Below the pieces are notes generated by a model, which was not told where the DNA came from, did no database searches, and worked only from the letters and a program-made list of their open reading frames with translations. A program made the translations under genes and the position numbers. From Antedon bifida (taxonomy: Eukaryota; Echinodermata; Crinoidea; Comatulida; Antedonidae), in assembly GCA_963402885.1 (NCBI GenBank), contig OY727096.1, positions 10,955,820 to 11,019,819 of the forward strand: a stretch of DNA of 64,000 bases, read 5' to 3'. Below are positions 48,301-60,300 of this stretch, one piece after another; within the stretch, counting starts at the first letter, position 1; every line of letters begins with the position of its first letter.

Positions 48301-51300
48301 ATCTACGCAATTCATACAAACGTTATCTTCGTTTAGCCAAGTACAAATTCATTAATGGTGCTATCAAAGAAGCTGGCAACAACTCAAAAAAGCTTTACAA
48401 GATCGTGTTTGAGCTCATTGGTAGACGTAAAAATAACCCACTTCCACCACATGAAACTGATAAACAGTTAGCAGACGACTTCATATCTTTCTTTATGGGC
48501 AAAATAGAGAAAATACGAGAGGAATTGGAACACTTCCCTTTGTATGAACAAGAACGGCTAATGGCAAATGAATTTATTGCATTTCAGGAAGTTAGCGAAG
48601 ATGATGTTAGGAAGTTGATCATATGCGCAAAACCAACAACCTGCTCCACTGACCCCCTACCGTCGACACTGGTGAAACAGCATCTGGTTACACTTCTACC
48701 ACTTATTACAAGGATGATCAACAACTCGTTGTGTAACGGCGTATTTGCTCATAGATGGAAAATATCAGTTATAAAACCGCTTATAAAAAAGAAGGGTGTT
48801 GAATGTATCCTCAGGAATTATAGGCCAGTAAGCAATCTGTCCTTCGTATCTAAGCTGGTTGAACGCGCATGCTTGAACCAATTCATAGCTTATGTTGAGA
48901 ACAATACCTTATTACCGGCGTACCAATCTGCCTATCGGAAAGGTTTTAGCACAGAGACGGCTTTGGTTAAGTTAACCAATGACGTACTCTGGAATATGGA
49001 GTTGCAAAGGGTGACTGCGCTGGTATGTATAGACTTGTCAGCCGCCTTCGACACAGTGGACCACGAAGTACTCCTCAACGTTTTGCATAACAAATTCGGA
49101 GTGGCCAATGCGGCATTGAACTGGTTTGATACTTACCTTCGTCCTCGATTTGCCAACGTAACAATCGGCGAAACTAACTCGGAGACAGCCAATTTGTCCT
49201 TCTCTGTACCTCAGGGTAGTATATGCGGTCCAGTTCTATACACCATATATGCCAGCACTTTACAAGATCACATCAGTAAGTTTGATATTTCTGTGATGGG
49301 ATATGCCGATGATCACTCAGTGTATGATTCATTTAATCCAAATTCTAGTTCTAGTATGGTAAATACAATCACCAAATTACAAGAGTGCCTCATATCCATC
49401 AACGACTGGATGAAGTCCAACAGACTAAAAATGAACAGTGAAAAAACAGAGTTCATACTATTGGGAAGCAGAGCTCAACTCCTGAAATGCGAGAAAGATC
49501 ATATCATCGTATGTCAGGACAGAATACCACGTGGTTCATCTGTAAAATACCTTGGTGTTAATATCGACGACCAGCTATCTTTCAAGAACCATATACGCGA
49601 TAAATGCAGAACGATAGCTGTTAATTTATACTATATTCGTCAAATTCGCAAATTTCTCTCCAAGGACCTTTGCCAACAACTAGTTCAATCGCTCGTGCTG
49701 TCACATATTGATTACGCCAATGCATTGTATTATGGTCTACCTGCTAATACCCTTGCTCCAATGAAGAGGTTACTGCACCAAGCTGCGAAAATAATTGTCA
49801 GGAAAGGTCGGTATGACAGTGCAACTAACGCCATGCGATCCTTGCACTGGCTTCCGATGTCTCATAGATGTCAATTCAAAATAGCGTGTCTTGTATGGCG
49901 TTCGCTTAAAGGTTCCGCTCCAAGTTACCTGAGAGATATTCTTACTGTGCGGAATGTTTCTCGCAGTACTCGTTCAAGCACCAGCAATTATAACCTGACA
50001 ATCCCACGAACTAAACGAAAGACATTTGCTGACCGTTCGTTCGCCGTAGCAGGACCCAAAATTTGGAACAGTTTACCAAGTCACATTAAACACTTAGACG
50101 ACTATAATCAGTTTAAAAAACATTTAAAAGCACTATATTTCAAACAATGTTACGATACTAATTGATGTGAAGCGCCGCTGATTATAATTAAATGTTGTAT
50201 AAATGTGCGCTATACAAGTAATAATAATAATAAACTTAAACAATACAATACACAATAATAACTAGAAAGCCACTCCAAGAGTGCATACCTCTGCCTACTG
50301 TAAAATTCTCCTACATAAGATTTCTCTGGGGAAAAATATATATATATTTGTGTGTGTCTTAATGCTGTGTGTGATTTAATTTCACTACATACAAGCATGT
50401 GTATGCGAATTTTGTTTAATGGTTATGTAACCAGCCTTTCAACTAACAATAGATTCTGTTGACTAACAATAAAACAGCAACGGCAAAAACAAACGGGTGA
50501 ATTTGAAAAGAAATAGGTTTTTGAAAACTACTCGTATCAAAAAACCTGTAAATTAAATCAATTTATGTTTTAAAATTACAAATCACAAATTATAACTCTT
50601 GCCTCTTGTACAAAAATGAAGTTTTTTGGACAAGTAGTTCTCGAGAAAATGGAATTTCAGTTTACTTGTTATTTTAAGACTGCTCACCGGCTTTTGAAGA
50701 TTCTGTCCTATCTTTTAACACTAGCAGGTCTGAAAATTATACTAAAAATTGGTCCAGAATTGGGACCATGGTCCAGATTGCCTCCAAAATATAATGGAGT
50801 GGTCGTTGACCACATATCTATCTGTATTTTGGTAAAGATCTTGTAATTACTTGTCTATTTCGTGCCTAGCTTACCTGGATAAACCAACAATAGCCCCTTC
50901 TCCTCGAAGAGTGAGATATAACTCGAAAAGTAGAAGTTTTCATTAAATTCCCCTCTCCACAAATGGTATAGTCCATGAACTATGCCCTCAAGTGGGAGCC
51001 TGCCCACAAACCACCATCATCATTTCTTTTCGAGACATGAAAGAGTAAACATGTCTTCAAAGAGCTTGCACAGTTTTCTTGCTGTTGCAATAGAGTTTTT
51101 GATACTGAGACTGCTGCTATATGAAGCTAAGTAGTTTTTCTTGGTTACAGAGATTCATTGAACTTTGAAATGTCAATAAAATGACTTTTAGCAAGCATTT
51201 TTGTGAATGTTTTCACTTAGGCCAACTGGCTGAAATGTTTGCAGTACCATAGTGGCCAGGCCTAAATCTAGCAGGACAGCTTGTCTACTGCCTAGCATAG

Positions 51301-54300
51301 TGGTTTAGGCTTATTGTAGGCTGGCCTCCTGAGTTTCTTAAATTTATTAATGCTCTCATAGGGGGCCTAGGCCTAGATCTTGCAGGGTCAGATGTTGCCC
51401 ATGCATGTTGCCTAACAATAACATTGTGGCTAGACATAATTTTGTAAGGCCTAGCTGGAACTTAGTCTATATATGAGGCCTAGGCCTACATACTGCAGGA
51501 TCAAAGATCTTGTCTATGCTTCTTTCCTGACTGGTCTGGTTTTCTAGCTGAGTCATAGTTGACATTTTGGACACGGTCCGTATATTCGGATCAGCTGTTG
51601 TTTTCAGTGCAGCTACAATGCACCTCCAATCATGACTGCACCCGCTGCGGCCTCTGCGGTCCCGGGGGTGAATGAGTTTTCTCCGGTGTTACTGCAAGCC
51701 ATCGTTGCAGCAGTGAGAGCTTGCCGAGGGATGAGCCCAACGCACCCTCTCACATGAGACCTCCTCCCCCAGTTTCATATATCGATATATAGGCCCACAG
51801 CAAACCTCGTTTTTACGATGGTCCGTCTATCCGGCAAGAGATGACAGTGATAGGACGATGGTCTCGCTCTCCAAGAATAAGTATGGGAGAACGAGACGGG
51901 CCTGGGGAGGAAGGTCTGCAGGCATTCATGAAACGGACGGCGGTACTGTCCTTTATTTTCTTGCCGTTGAATTCATAAACCTAACGGTTCATTCGGCCCT
52001 GCAGGTAGGATGGAGACAGCCTCATCTATCCTGTTGGGGCTAAGACTGGGCTGCCACAATAGACCGAAAGACGCTAAAGAGTGCTTTCACATGCCTATTG
52101 CAGATCAGGATCATGTGCTTCCGAAACCATGATCACTTCTACCAATTCGTCGCTGCTGTTTGGCCTCTCAACGGCCCTGCGTGTGTGACACGCCTGGTAC
52201 GAACGCCGGTAGCGTTCTTCCACCAACACAGCATTCAAATATTTATGTACTTAGATGATTGGTTATCGTGGCCCAGTCCAGGGACTAGCTGTTAAACAGC
52301 CTAGCATTTGTCTGCCTCGTAACGGAACAAGCAGGATTCCTTATAAACGAGGCAAAATCATGTCTTCTGCCTATACAGAATCCTCGTTTAATATCTCGGA
52401 GCTCAAATTAATTAGGTAACGGGCCGTGTGTGCCCATCCATATGAGCGAGTGGCCAAGGCAAGATATGCAGTGCTACATCTCGCGCTCATGCTCCGACGG
52501 GGTACGACTGGCTACGCACATTAAAGTCACTGGCCAGCTTCGTCGCCCTCGTTCCGTGCTGCCGGCTCAGGATGTGACCATAACAATTGCACCTCCCGGC
52601 AGCTTTCCGCCAAAGACAGTATCGCGATCGCCGGCTCCCCTGCTGCTCCTTTGCAGATGCAGCTACCCCCTCCACCACCGGCACAGCCTATGCAAAGAAA
52701 CGAGGCTTCTACAGGGTTCGTACGCGTCCTTAAATTCCTTGAATGTCATGGAAAAATAAATCTCTTTTTTCAAGTACTGGAAAGTCCTTGAAATTGGAAT
52801 TTGTCCTTAAATGTCCTGAAAATTGTTAAAATACAATAAAGTTATATGAATTCTTTTTAATAAAGTTTTGAAAACACTGAACAATAAAAGTAATAAGTAT
52901 GAAAGTACATGGAAGATAACAACGTTTGTACGTGCCGACTTTTCCGCCGCCGATAAATGCTCGTACATGAAATAGGCTTTCTTATCAGGTTGGTTGTTGA
53001 CTGTAGAACGCCACTGGCCAGTGATGTTCAGATGACAATCACCTTGAAAAAACTTCGCCCAACTATTGTTTTGTTCCCCCACAGTACATTATTGCATAAT
53101 AGCTATTACTATTGAAATAAATACTTGGCCCTTTTTGTGTTCCGATTAATTTAACGAATGTATTATTGCAAACACGCATAGCATTTTAGCATTACACTTT
53201 AATTAGTGACTATACTCGCATTCTATTTATAGCCTCTGAGAGGCTATAAATAGAATGTGAGTATAGTGACCTCTCTCAGCGAGGCTCTCTCACACCGCAA
53301 GCGCGTATATTAGCGGTCTCTATATGGCTGCCGTTGAGTTTTTTATCGTGCTTTTCTCGTCAGTGGAAATCTATCCAACATGCCGCGTACATGCTTTTTT
53401 CAAGAGTCCTGGCTTTTTGATAGCAAATTTTCCCCGTGGATTAACCGTGCGTCAATAAAAACGGAGGCAAAGTGTAAACTATGTAGAAAAACATTCGATA
53501 TCTCCAACATGGGACGGTCGGCGTTAATATCTCATCAAAACGGAAAAAAGCATAAACAACAAATGGAGTTGAGGTTTAACAATACGACGCAAGAAGTTAA
53601 TCAATTTTTTAGTAAGTCCAACCCAACAACATCCACCAGTAAATCTAATACTACCATCACCAGTATTATTGAACAACAAGACATGCCAGGAACTAGTGTT
53701 GATAATAGTATACCGAAACGTACGAACCCGAGTGGCCCGGCGACGATGCAGTATTTCAGTAGTAGTGAGGAGATTCGTAAAGCAGAAATATTGTGGGCCT
53801 TATTCATGACTAACCGGCACTATTCGAACAAGTCGATGGATGAAATAAATGAAGTATTCCAGGCGATGTTTCCAGATAGTGGAATAGCTGCAAAATTTAG
53901 TTGTGAAAAAAAGTCTGCTTATGTTGTTAATTATGGGTTAGCGCCATATTTTAGGTAAGTTTTGTTTGATATCGATTGATATAGGCCTACAATTTATATT
54001 AAATAAATAATTGTAATAGGCATTTCTGTATTGAGTAATAGCCTGGTGAGTATGAAAAACAAATGTTTTTAGTCTAAGTTTTGTTCATTTTAGGTCATTA
54101 CTTCTGAAACGTGTTACGGATGAGTCAGATTACGTCCTACTATTTGATGAAAGTCTAAACAAAGGTACACAACTAAAGCAAATGGATATCCATGTCCGAT
54201 TTTGGGCCGACAACCACGTGGAAACTAGATTCTTTGATAGTACATTCATGGGCCATGCTACTGCTGAGAAAGTCGTCACCGATTTTAAGATATGTGCAGA

Positions 54301-57300
54301 CAAACTGAATCTCGCAAAATTACTTCAAATCGGTATGGATGGTCCAAACGTCAATTGGAAGTTTTATAAACTTCTCTCTGCCGATATAAAGACGAATTAC
54401 AATACATCAGTTCTCAACATTGGGTCGTGTGGCCTTCATGTAATGCACAATGGGTTTCAAAGTGGTGTGCAGTCAATTGATTGGAAGGTCTACGACATAC
54501 TGTCCAGTTTACATATACTGTTCAAAGACACCCCTGCTCGTCGGGAAGATTTTGAGAACGCTACTGGCACACATGTGTTTGGCCTTAAGTTTTGTAAACA
54601 CAGATGGGTGGAGAATGCTGCAGTTGCGAAGCGGTTTCTCAGTGTTTTTCCGCACCTTAAAACGTACATCAAGCAGGTGACCGAAAAGAAAATAAATGAC
54701 CCAAAAACAAAGTCGTATGACACTCTGAAGGCTGCTTCAGTAGACTTATTTACGGTGCCCAGAATGCACTTTTTTGTGATGGTTGCCACACAAATGGAAA
54801 CGTTTCTTAAAAAATATCAAACAGATCAACCAATGATACCGTTTCTTGAGAAAGATCTAGTGGCATGTTTGAGAGGGCTATTGAGATTGGTCATTAAACC
54901 AGACGTCCTTTCCGGGCTCGTGAATGGCCAAAGTTTTACTAATTTTAATATAGATGAAACGAAAAACCATTTACTTGCTAACAAAGTAGACTGTGGAATG
55001 TTAGCTTCAGAGCATATAAAGGAGTTGATCAAGAAAAAGAAGGTGTCAGAGTTACAAGAACTCGCGTTTAAAAATGAGTGCAAGACCATGGTTCTTACAA
55101 TTGTTAAGAAAGTGCTATCTAAATGCCCACTTGGTTTCAGAATCGTTCAAAAAGCGAAATTTCTCGATCCAAGAAATTTTTGTTTAAGTGGTAATGCGCG
55201 ATCCCTTAATGTTGGTAGACTAAAGGCTGTATTAAAAATATTAGCAGACAACCAAAAAATCAACCATGACATGTGTGATGAAATTGTTAACCAGGCAAAC
55301 GAATTCTATGATTTTGTTGTGTTAAATAATTTATCAGATTTCACTGAATACGATCCTAAATGTAGAATTGACGAATTTTACTATGACCGCCTTAGCAAAA
55401 CCACTAAGTATCACGCATTCTGGGGGGTAGTAAAATTGATTCTAATGCTTTCCCATGGCCAGGCGACTGTTGAGAGAGGTTTTAGTGTAAACAAGGTGGT
55501 AGCGGCTGTCAATATGTCAGAGAGTACATATGTTTCGAAGCGCGTTGTATGCGGTCACATAGCTTCAGTTGGTGGTGTTTTGTCTGTAAAGATAACGCCC
55601 CAATTAATTACTTCTGTGAGTGGGGCTAGACAACGCTATAATCTCCATCTTGATAATGAAAAACGTAAAGCGGCAGAATCTTCAAAGGCTATTAAGAGAA
55701 AATCGACGATCGATGAGTTAGATAACTTAAAGGAAGCCAAAAAAAGATGTATTGCAGATATTACGGGTTTAGAAAAATCGTCTGCAAAGTTTTCCGATCA
55801 AGCTGAAAGTAAAGGTAGTCTTACTCTCATTGCCAAAGCTAATAGCTTGCGTAGAACCGCTTCAGAAAAAAAAGAGCAATTAGCTCAACTTGAGGAAGAC
55901 ATTAGACATAAATTAGAGGAAATCAGAAATAGCTAGGCTATTGTGTTTGATAAAATTAGCAGAAATTGCTAAGTTGTAAAAAAAAAGCAATGTAAAAATC
56001 TCATGTGTTTATGATCGTTTTGAATAAAGTTCAGAGTGAATTAGAATATGGTTTGATTTATTTTATTTATACCTTCTAAAAAAACATACAGTATACAGAA
56101 ACGGCATTTAAACTCCGAATTCCGAACGAATTGTAGAACGTTATCCTATAGTAGTATCAAATTACCAAATATCGTCGACAGTGCAGTGACTATGGAAACA
56201 TCAGCCTTTGTTCAATACGCGCTGTGACTACCCTTGATAGGCGCGGAAGTCTGGCGCGGTTCCACAAAGGCTTTACCAGGGAGTTGTTACAACTCTTTAC
56301 GCTTTACTACCGTTACGTGTCATTTTACTCGATTTCCCACGCCTATGTTTTCAGTACTGTATGTTTTTTTAGTGGCTACAGTTAGTACTTGAATTTCTGA
56401 AAAACATCGTAACTACGAATTCATTTTTTTTATTAATCTGTTGAACTTAATATTTAGGTATATGTCCTTGAAATTTTAAAATGTTGACATTGAATGTCCT
56501 TGAAATGTCCTGGAATTTTACTAGCTCACAGGTGTACGAACCCTGCTTCTACTTCTAGACAAGCTTTACATAATCCCCGTCATGGAAATAGTGGCGAGAG
56601 AGGCGCTCACCACAGAGGTGGTCGACGCCACAACAATGTGAAGTGCCGGTGACGGTTTGGGGGCGCCCGTCCCTCCGAGCGAGGGCGGGCAGGTGGGAGG
56701 GGTCGTCTGAGATGGTTTTGTGCAGGTATGGTAGGCCATGACAAAGGATAAGTAAGTCTCTACTATTAGCGCTCGGGTATCGCATATCATTTCGAGCCCC
56801 TATGAGAGGTGGTGCCCGACATACGAGGTTCCGCCCGAGCCGATTAACAGACAGGCGCTCATGGCCGGCCTCAACGCACTTCTCCAAAAGGAGCTGTGGT
56901 GCAAGTTCACATTCAATATGCGATCCCGGGACACAAGTCCACCATCTCTTGCCAGAAAAGAAATCTGGCAATTGGCACCCCCCTTTAAGTCTGAACAAAC
57001 GGTTCATTCGGCCCTGCAGGTAGGATGTAGACAGCCTTCATCTATCCTGTTGGGGCTAAGACGAGGCGACTGGGCTGCCACAATAGATCGAAAGACGCTA
57101 AAGAGTGCTTTCACATGCCTATTGCAGGTCAGGATCATGTGCTTCCGAAACCATGATCACTTCTACCAATTCGTCGCTCTGCTGTTCGGCCTCTAAACGG
57201 CCCTGCGTGTGTGACACGCCTGGTACAAACGCTGGCAGCGTTCTTCCACCAACACGGCAGTCAAACATTTATGTACTTAGACGATTGGTTATCGTGGCCC

Positions 57301-60300
57301 AGTCCGGGGACCAGCTGTTAAACAGCCTAGCATTTTTCCGCCTCGTAACGGAACAAGCAGGATTCCAATATGCAGCTACAATGCACCCGCTGCAGCCTCT
57401 GCGGTCCCGGGGTAAATGAGATTTCTCCGGTGTTACTGCAAGCCATCGTTGCAGCAGTGAGAGCTTGCCGAGGGATGAGCCCAACGCACCCTCTCACATG
57501 AGACCTCCTCCCCCAGTTCATATATCGATATATAGGCCCACAGCAAACCTCGTTTTACGATGGTCTCGCTCTCCAAGAATAAGTATGGGAGAATGAGACG
57601 GGCCTGGGGAGGAAGGTCTGCAGGCGTAAATGAAGCAACATCTTGTCTTCTGCCTACACAGAATCCTCTTTATATCGGAGCTCAAATCAATTTGGTAACG
57701 GGCCATGCGTGCCCATCCATATGAGCGAGTGGCCAAGGCAAGATATGCAGTGCTACATCTCATGCTCAAGCTCCGACGGGGTACGACTGGCTACGCACAT
57801 AGAGTCACTGTCTAGCTTTGTCGCCCTCGTTCCGTGCTGCCGACGCAGGATGCGACCATTATAATTGCACCTCCCGGCAGCTTACCGTCCAAAATCAGAC
57901 TCACTTCACAAAGTGGTTGTAACGAATGCGTTCATTCTCACGCATCTGGTAGCTTGCGGAAGGCTGGTTGCTTGTGGGCAGACCCATTCCTGGGCTCGCA
58001 CTGGCCGATCGCCAAGTCGCCATGGGCGAAAACGTTTCCAGATTGGCGAAAAATAAAACGGCTACTTTAGCCATTTTGGCTATGACATATGATAAAATAG
58101 ATAATAAAATAATCATTTTGGCGAAAGCATAAAGTCCAACTAAAAGGTCCATTTGTCGATCTTCAAGCATTTATTTTGTTCGTTATCATACTTCAAGCTC
58201 CATTTTCGTCAACTTGTTTCGTTGTACCAGGCGTCTCTTTGTTATTTCAATATGATGGAGATAGCAGAGGTAGACTGCACAGAGAGACAGACGTTACACG
58301 ACACATGGATGATGGAGTCTACCCAAACTATCACGTGTTGCGCTGCACAAACGAACGACGACTCGACAGTCGACGGTCGGGTATTTACCGGGATTGTCTA
58401 TGTTTCGATAAGGGTGTTCTTTTCAGATTAAAAAAAAACATAGTATCTTCAATGAATGATCTTATCGAAATCAATATTTATGCGTTATGCATTTTAGGCT
58501 CCAATAATTTAGTTTTATATTTTACCCTTAATAAAGTTTCCTCGTGCGTGCAGTGCGTCAGTAGAGTAAACAAAACAACATTCAGGAAATGGTAGAGTCT
58601 AACGAGGATTTAGCTAAACACACACGTGCATTTATTGCGGACTATATATACAGCAAGGCCGGCCGCCGGCTTCTGTGTTGTTGGGTAATAAATAATCGAG
58701 CCGGGATGGTATAAATTTCTCCCCCGACAGAAACGCCTTTTCCCTGTGCTTTGGCCTATATTTTCTGCACGTTCAACAACGATACGAGTGTTGGTATGCT
58801 AGAAATATTTTTAGCATATAGGCCTACGACGTACCGTCGTACATAATTTTGTAGGCCTAGGCCCCTAGCCTAGGCCTGCGCTACTGCACTTTCGCACCTC
58901 TTGAGCATACCCAATTTAAAAACATTCACCCGCTGCGCGGCGGTGACGGTGGGTGACCGTGAAAGTCTTAGGACACGATTTTCGCGTGGTACGGAAGCCA
59001 CCAGCCAAGCGTAAAAAACAAAAATAACATAGCGTTCAGGGGATTTCAGAAAACTGTAAAATGTTTCTTATTAAATTGATAACTGCATGAATGCTGTATG
59101 ATTAAAAACAATTTGAACAATTGTTTTGATCATATAAAATACAACAACAATTATTTTTTAAAATCAAATATACAGTGATTTAGGCATGGCTCTCTTTCCC
59201 CAAATGCCTTACAAAAACGTTCAGGGGGAACAGTGTATAGACCTATTGACATAGATAAATTAACTAAAACGTTTTTACCATTATATTTCAACAATTTTTA
59301 ATTTTGGCTAATGACCGATTCATTTGGCTAAATAAAAAAATTGAACTTTAGCCATTTTGGCTATAGATAAACTGATTTGACTAAAAAAAATATTTGAACT
59401 TTCGCCAAATGGCTAAACAAAATGAAATGTTAGTACTACCCCAGCATTCAGGGGTCAGAACCGGACTTCCGTTTTTAAACGGATGCGTCCGAAGTAGGTT
59501 GGGCGGCTACGCACTGTCAGTGGAAGTCGCTTCTCCGGCATCTGATCATGCAAGGAGACATGCCCACATCAACCGTTTTGAACTGGGCAGTTGAGCATGG
59601 AAGCTCTCCTACCCCATCTGGCAAATCGCCATGTTGTCGCTAATTCCATCAATACAACTGTGGTTGCTCACATAAACAGCAGGCATGTGGTAGCCAACAT
59701 TGTGATGCCACACATGGACGTTACTAATGTGTTGCACAGACCACAACGTAGACCTCAGTGGCCCAAGTTGCGGGCCGACTGAATGTGGAAGCGGACACTC
59801 TGTCCCAACCCACATCTACATCCTACGGAATAGCGTTCCTTCCGCCGATTGCCACCCAAATTTCAACCACTTTGGGCGGCCCCACATAGATCTGTTTGCG
59901 ACGTCAGGCAACACGCATCTTCCGCACTGTAGTCAAGATGAACATGCGTGGGCAGTGGATGCCTGTCCATACCGTGGGACGGTTTTGGGCTCATGCATTT
60001 CCACCAATTTCGATACTGCCGTTGGTCCTGACGCACATTCAACGCCATTAATGCCGAGTACTTCTGATAGAGCCATTGCCCACAACAGACTTGGGTTTTT
60101 CTGCTCATCAGCCTGCTTTACGATCAGCCTCTACATCTCCAGATTCAGGGAGACCTGCTGACGCAGGACTGAACTTTGCCGAATCCCCGATCCCTCGACC
60201 TGATTGTATAATCACTGTCAGGGATCAGCTCAGAGTCTCGGACTTTCCAAATGACGAGATCCCGACAGGAACCCTACTCGCCGTCTATAATAGCCAACTA

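Larger units (their letters stand above)
52713..56544 (+). mobile_element. Complete hAT transposon, 8-bp TSD
   Basis: The terminal inverted repeat AGGGTTCGTAC (11 of 11) is flanked by the 8-bp direct repeat GCTTCTAC at 52705-52712 and 56545-56552. Subterminal regions at both ends share TCCTTGAA(A)TGTC-type words. It encodes a two-exon transposase with a polyadenylation signal. It sits inside the DIRS, so it is younger than that element. Length is 3832 bp. Confidence 0.92.

Noticed and set aside
54182-55936. hAT transposase starting at the ATG at 54182
   Set aside because: The 29 upstream codons are open and join exon 1 in frame through a canonical GT-AG intron; the zinc finger would otherwise be lost.
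56555-57007. 150-residue minus-strand open frame
   Set aside because: Shadow of the plus-strand DIRS gag/RT remnant; no motif of its own.
59594-60161. Overlapping 60-144-residue frames on both strands
   Set aside because: Frameshifted pieces of the DIRS RNase H region and their shadows.
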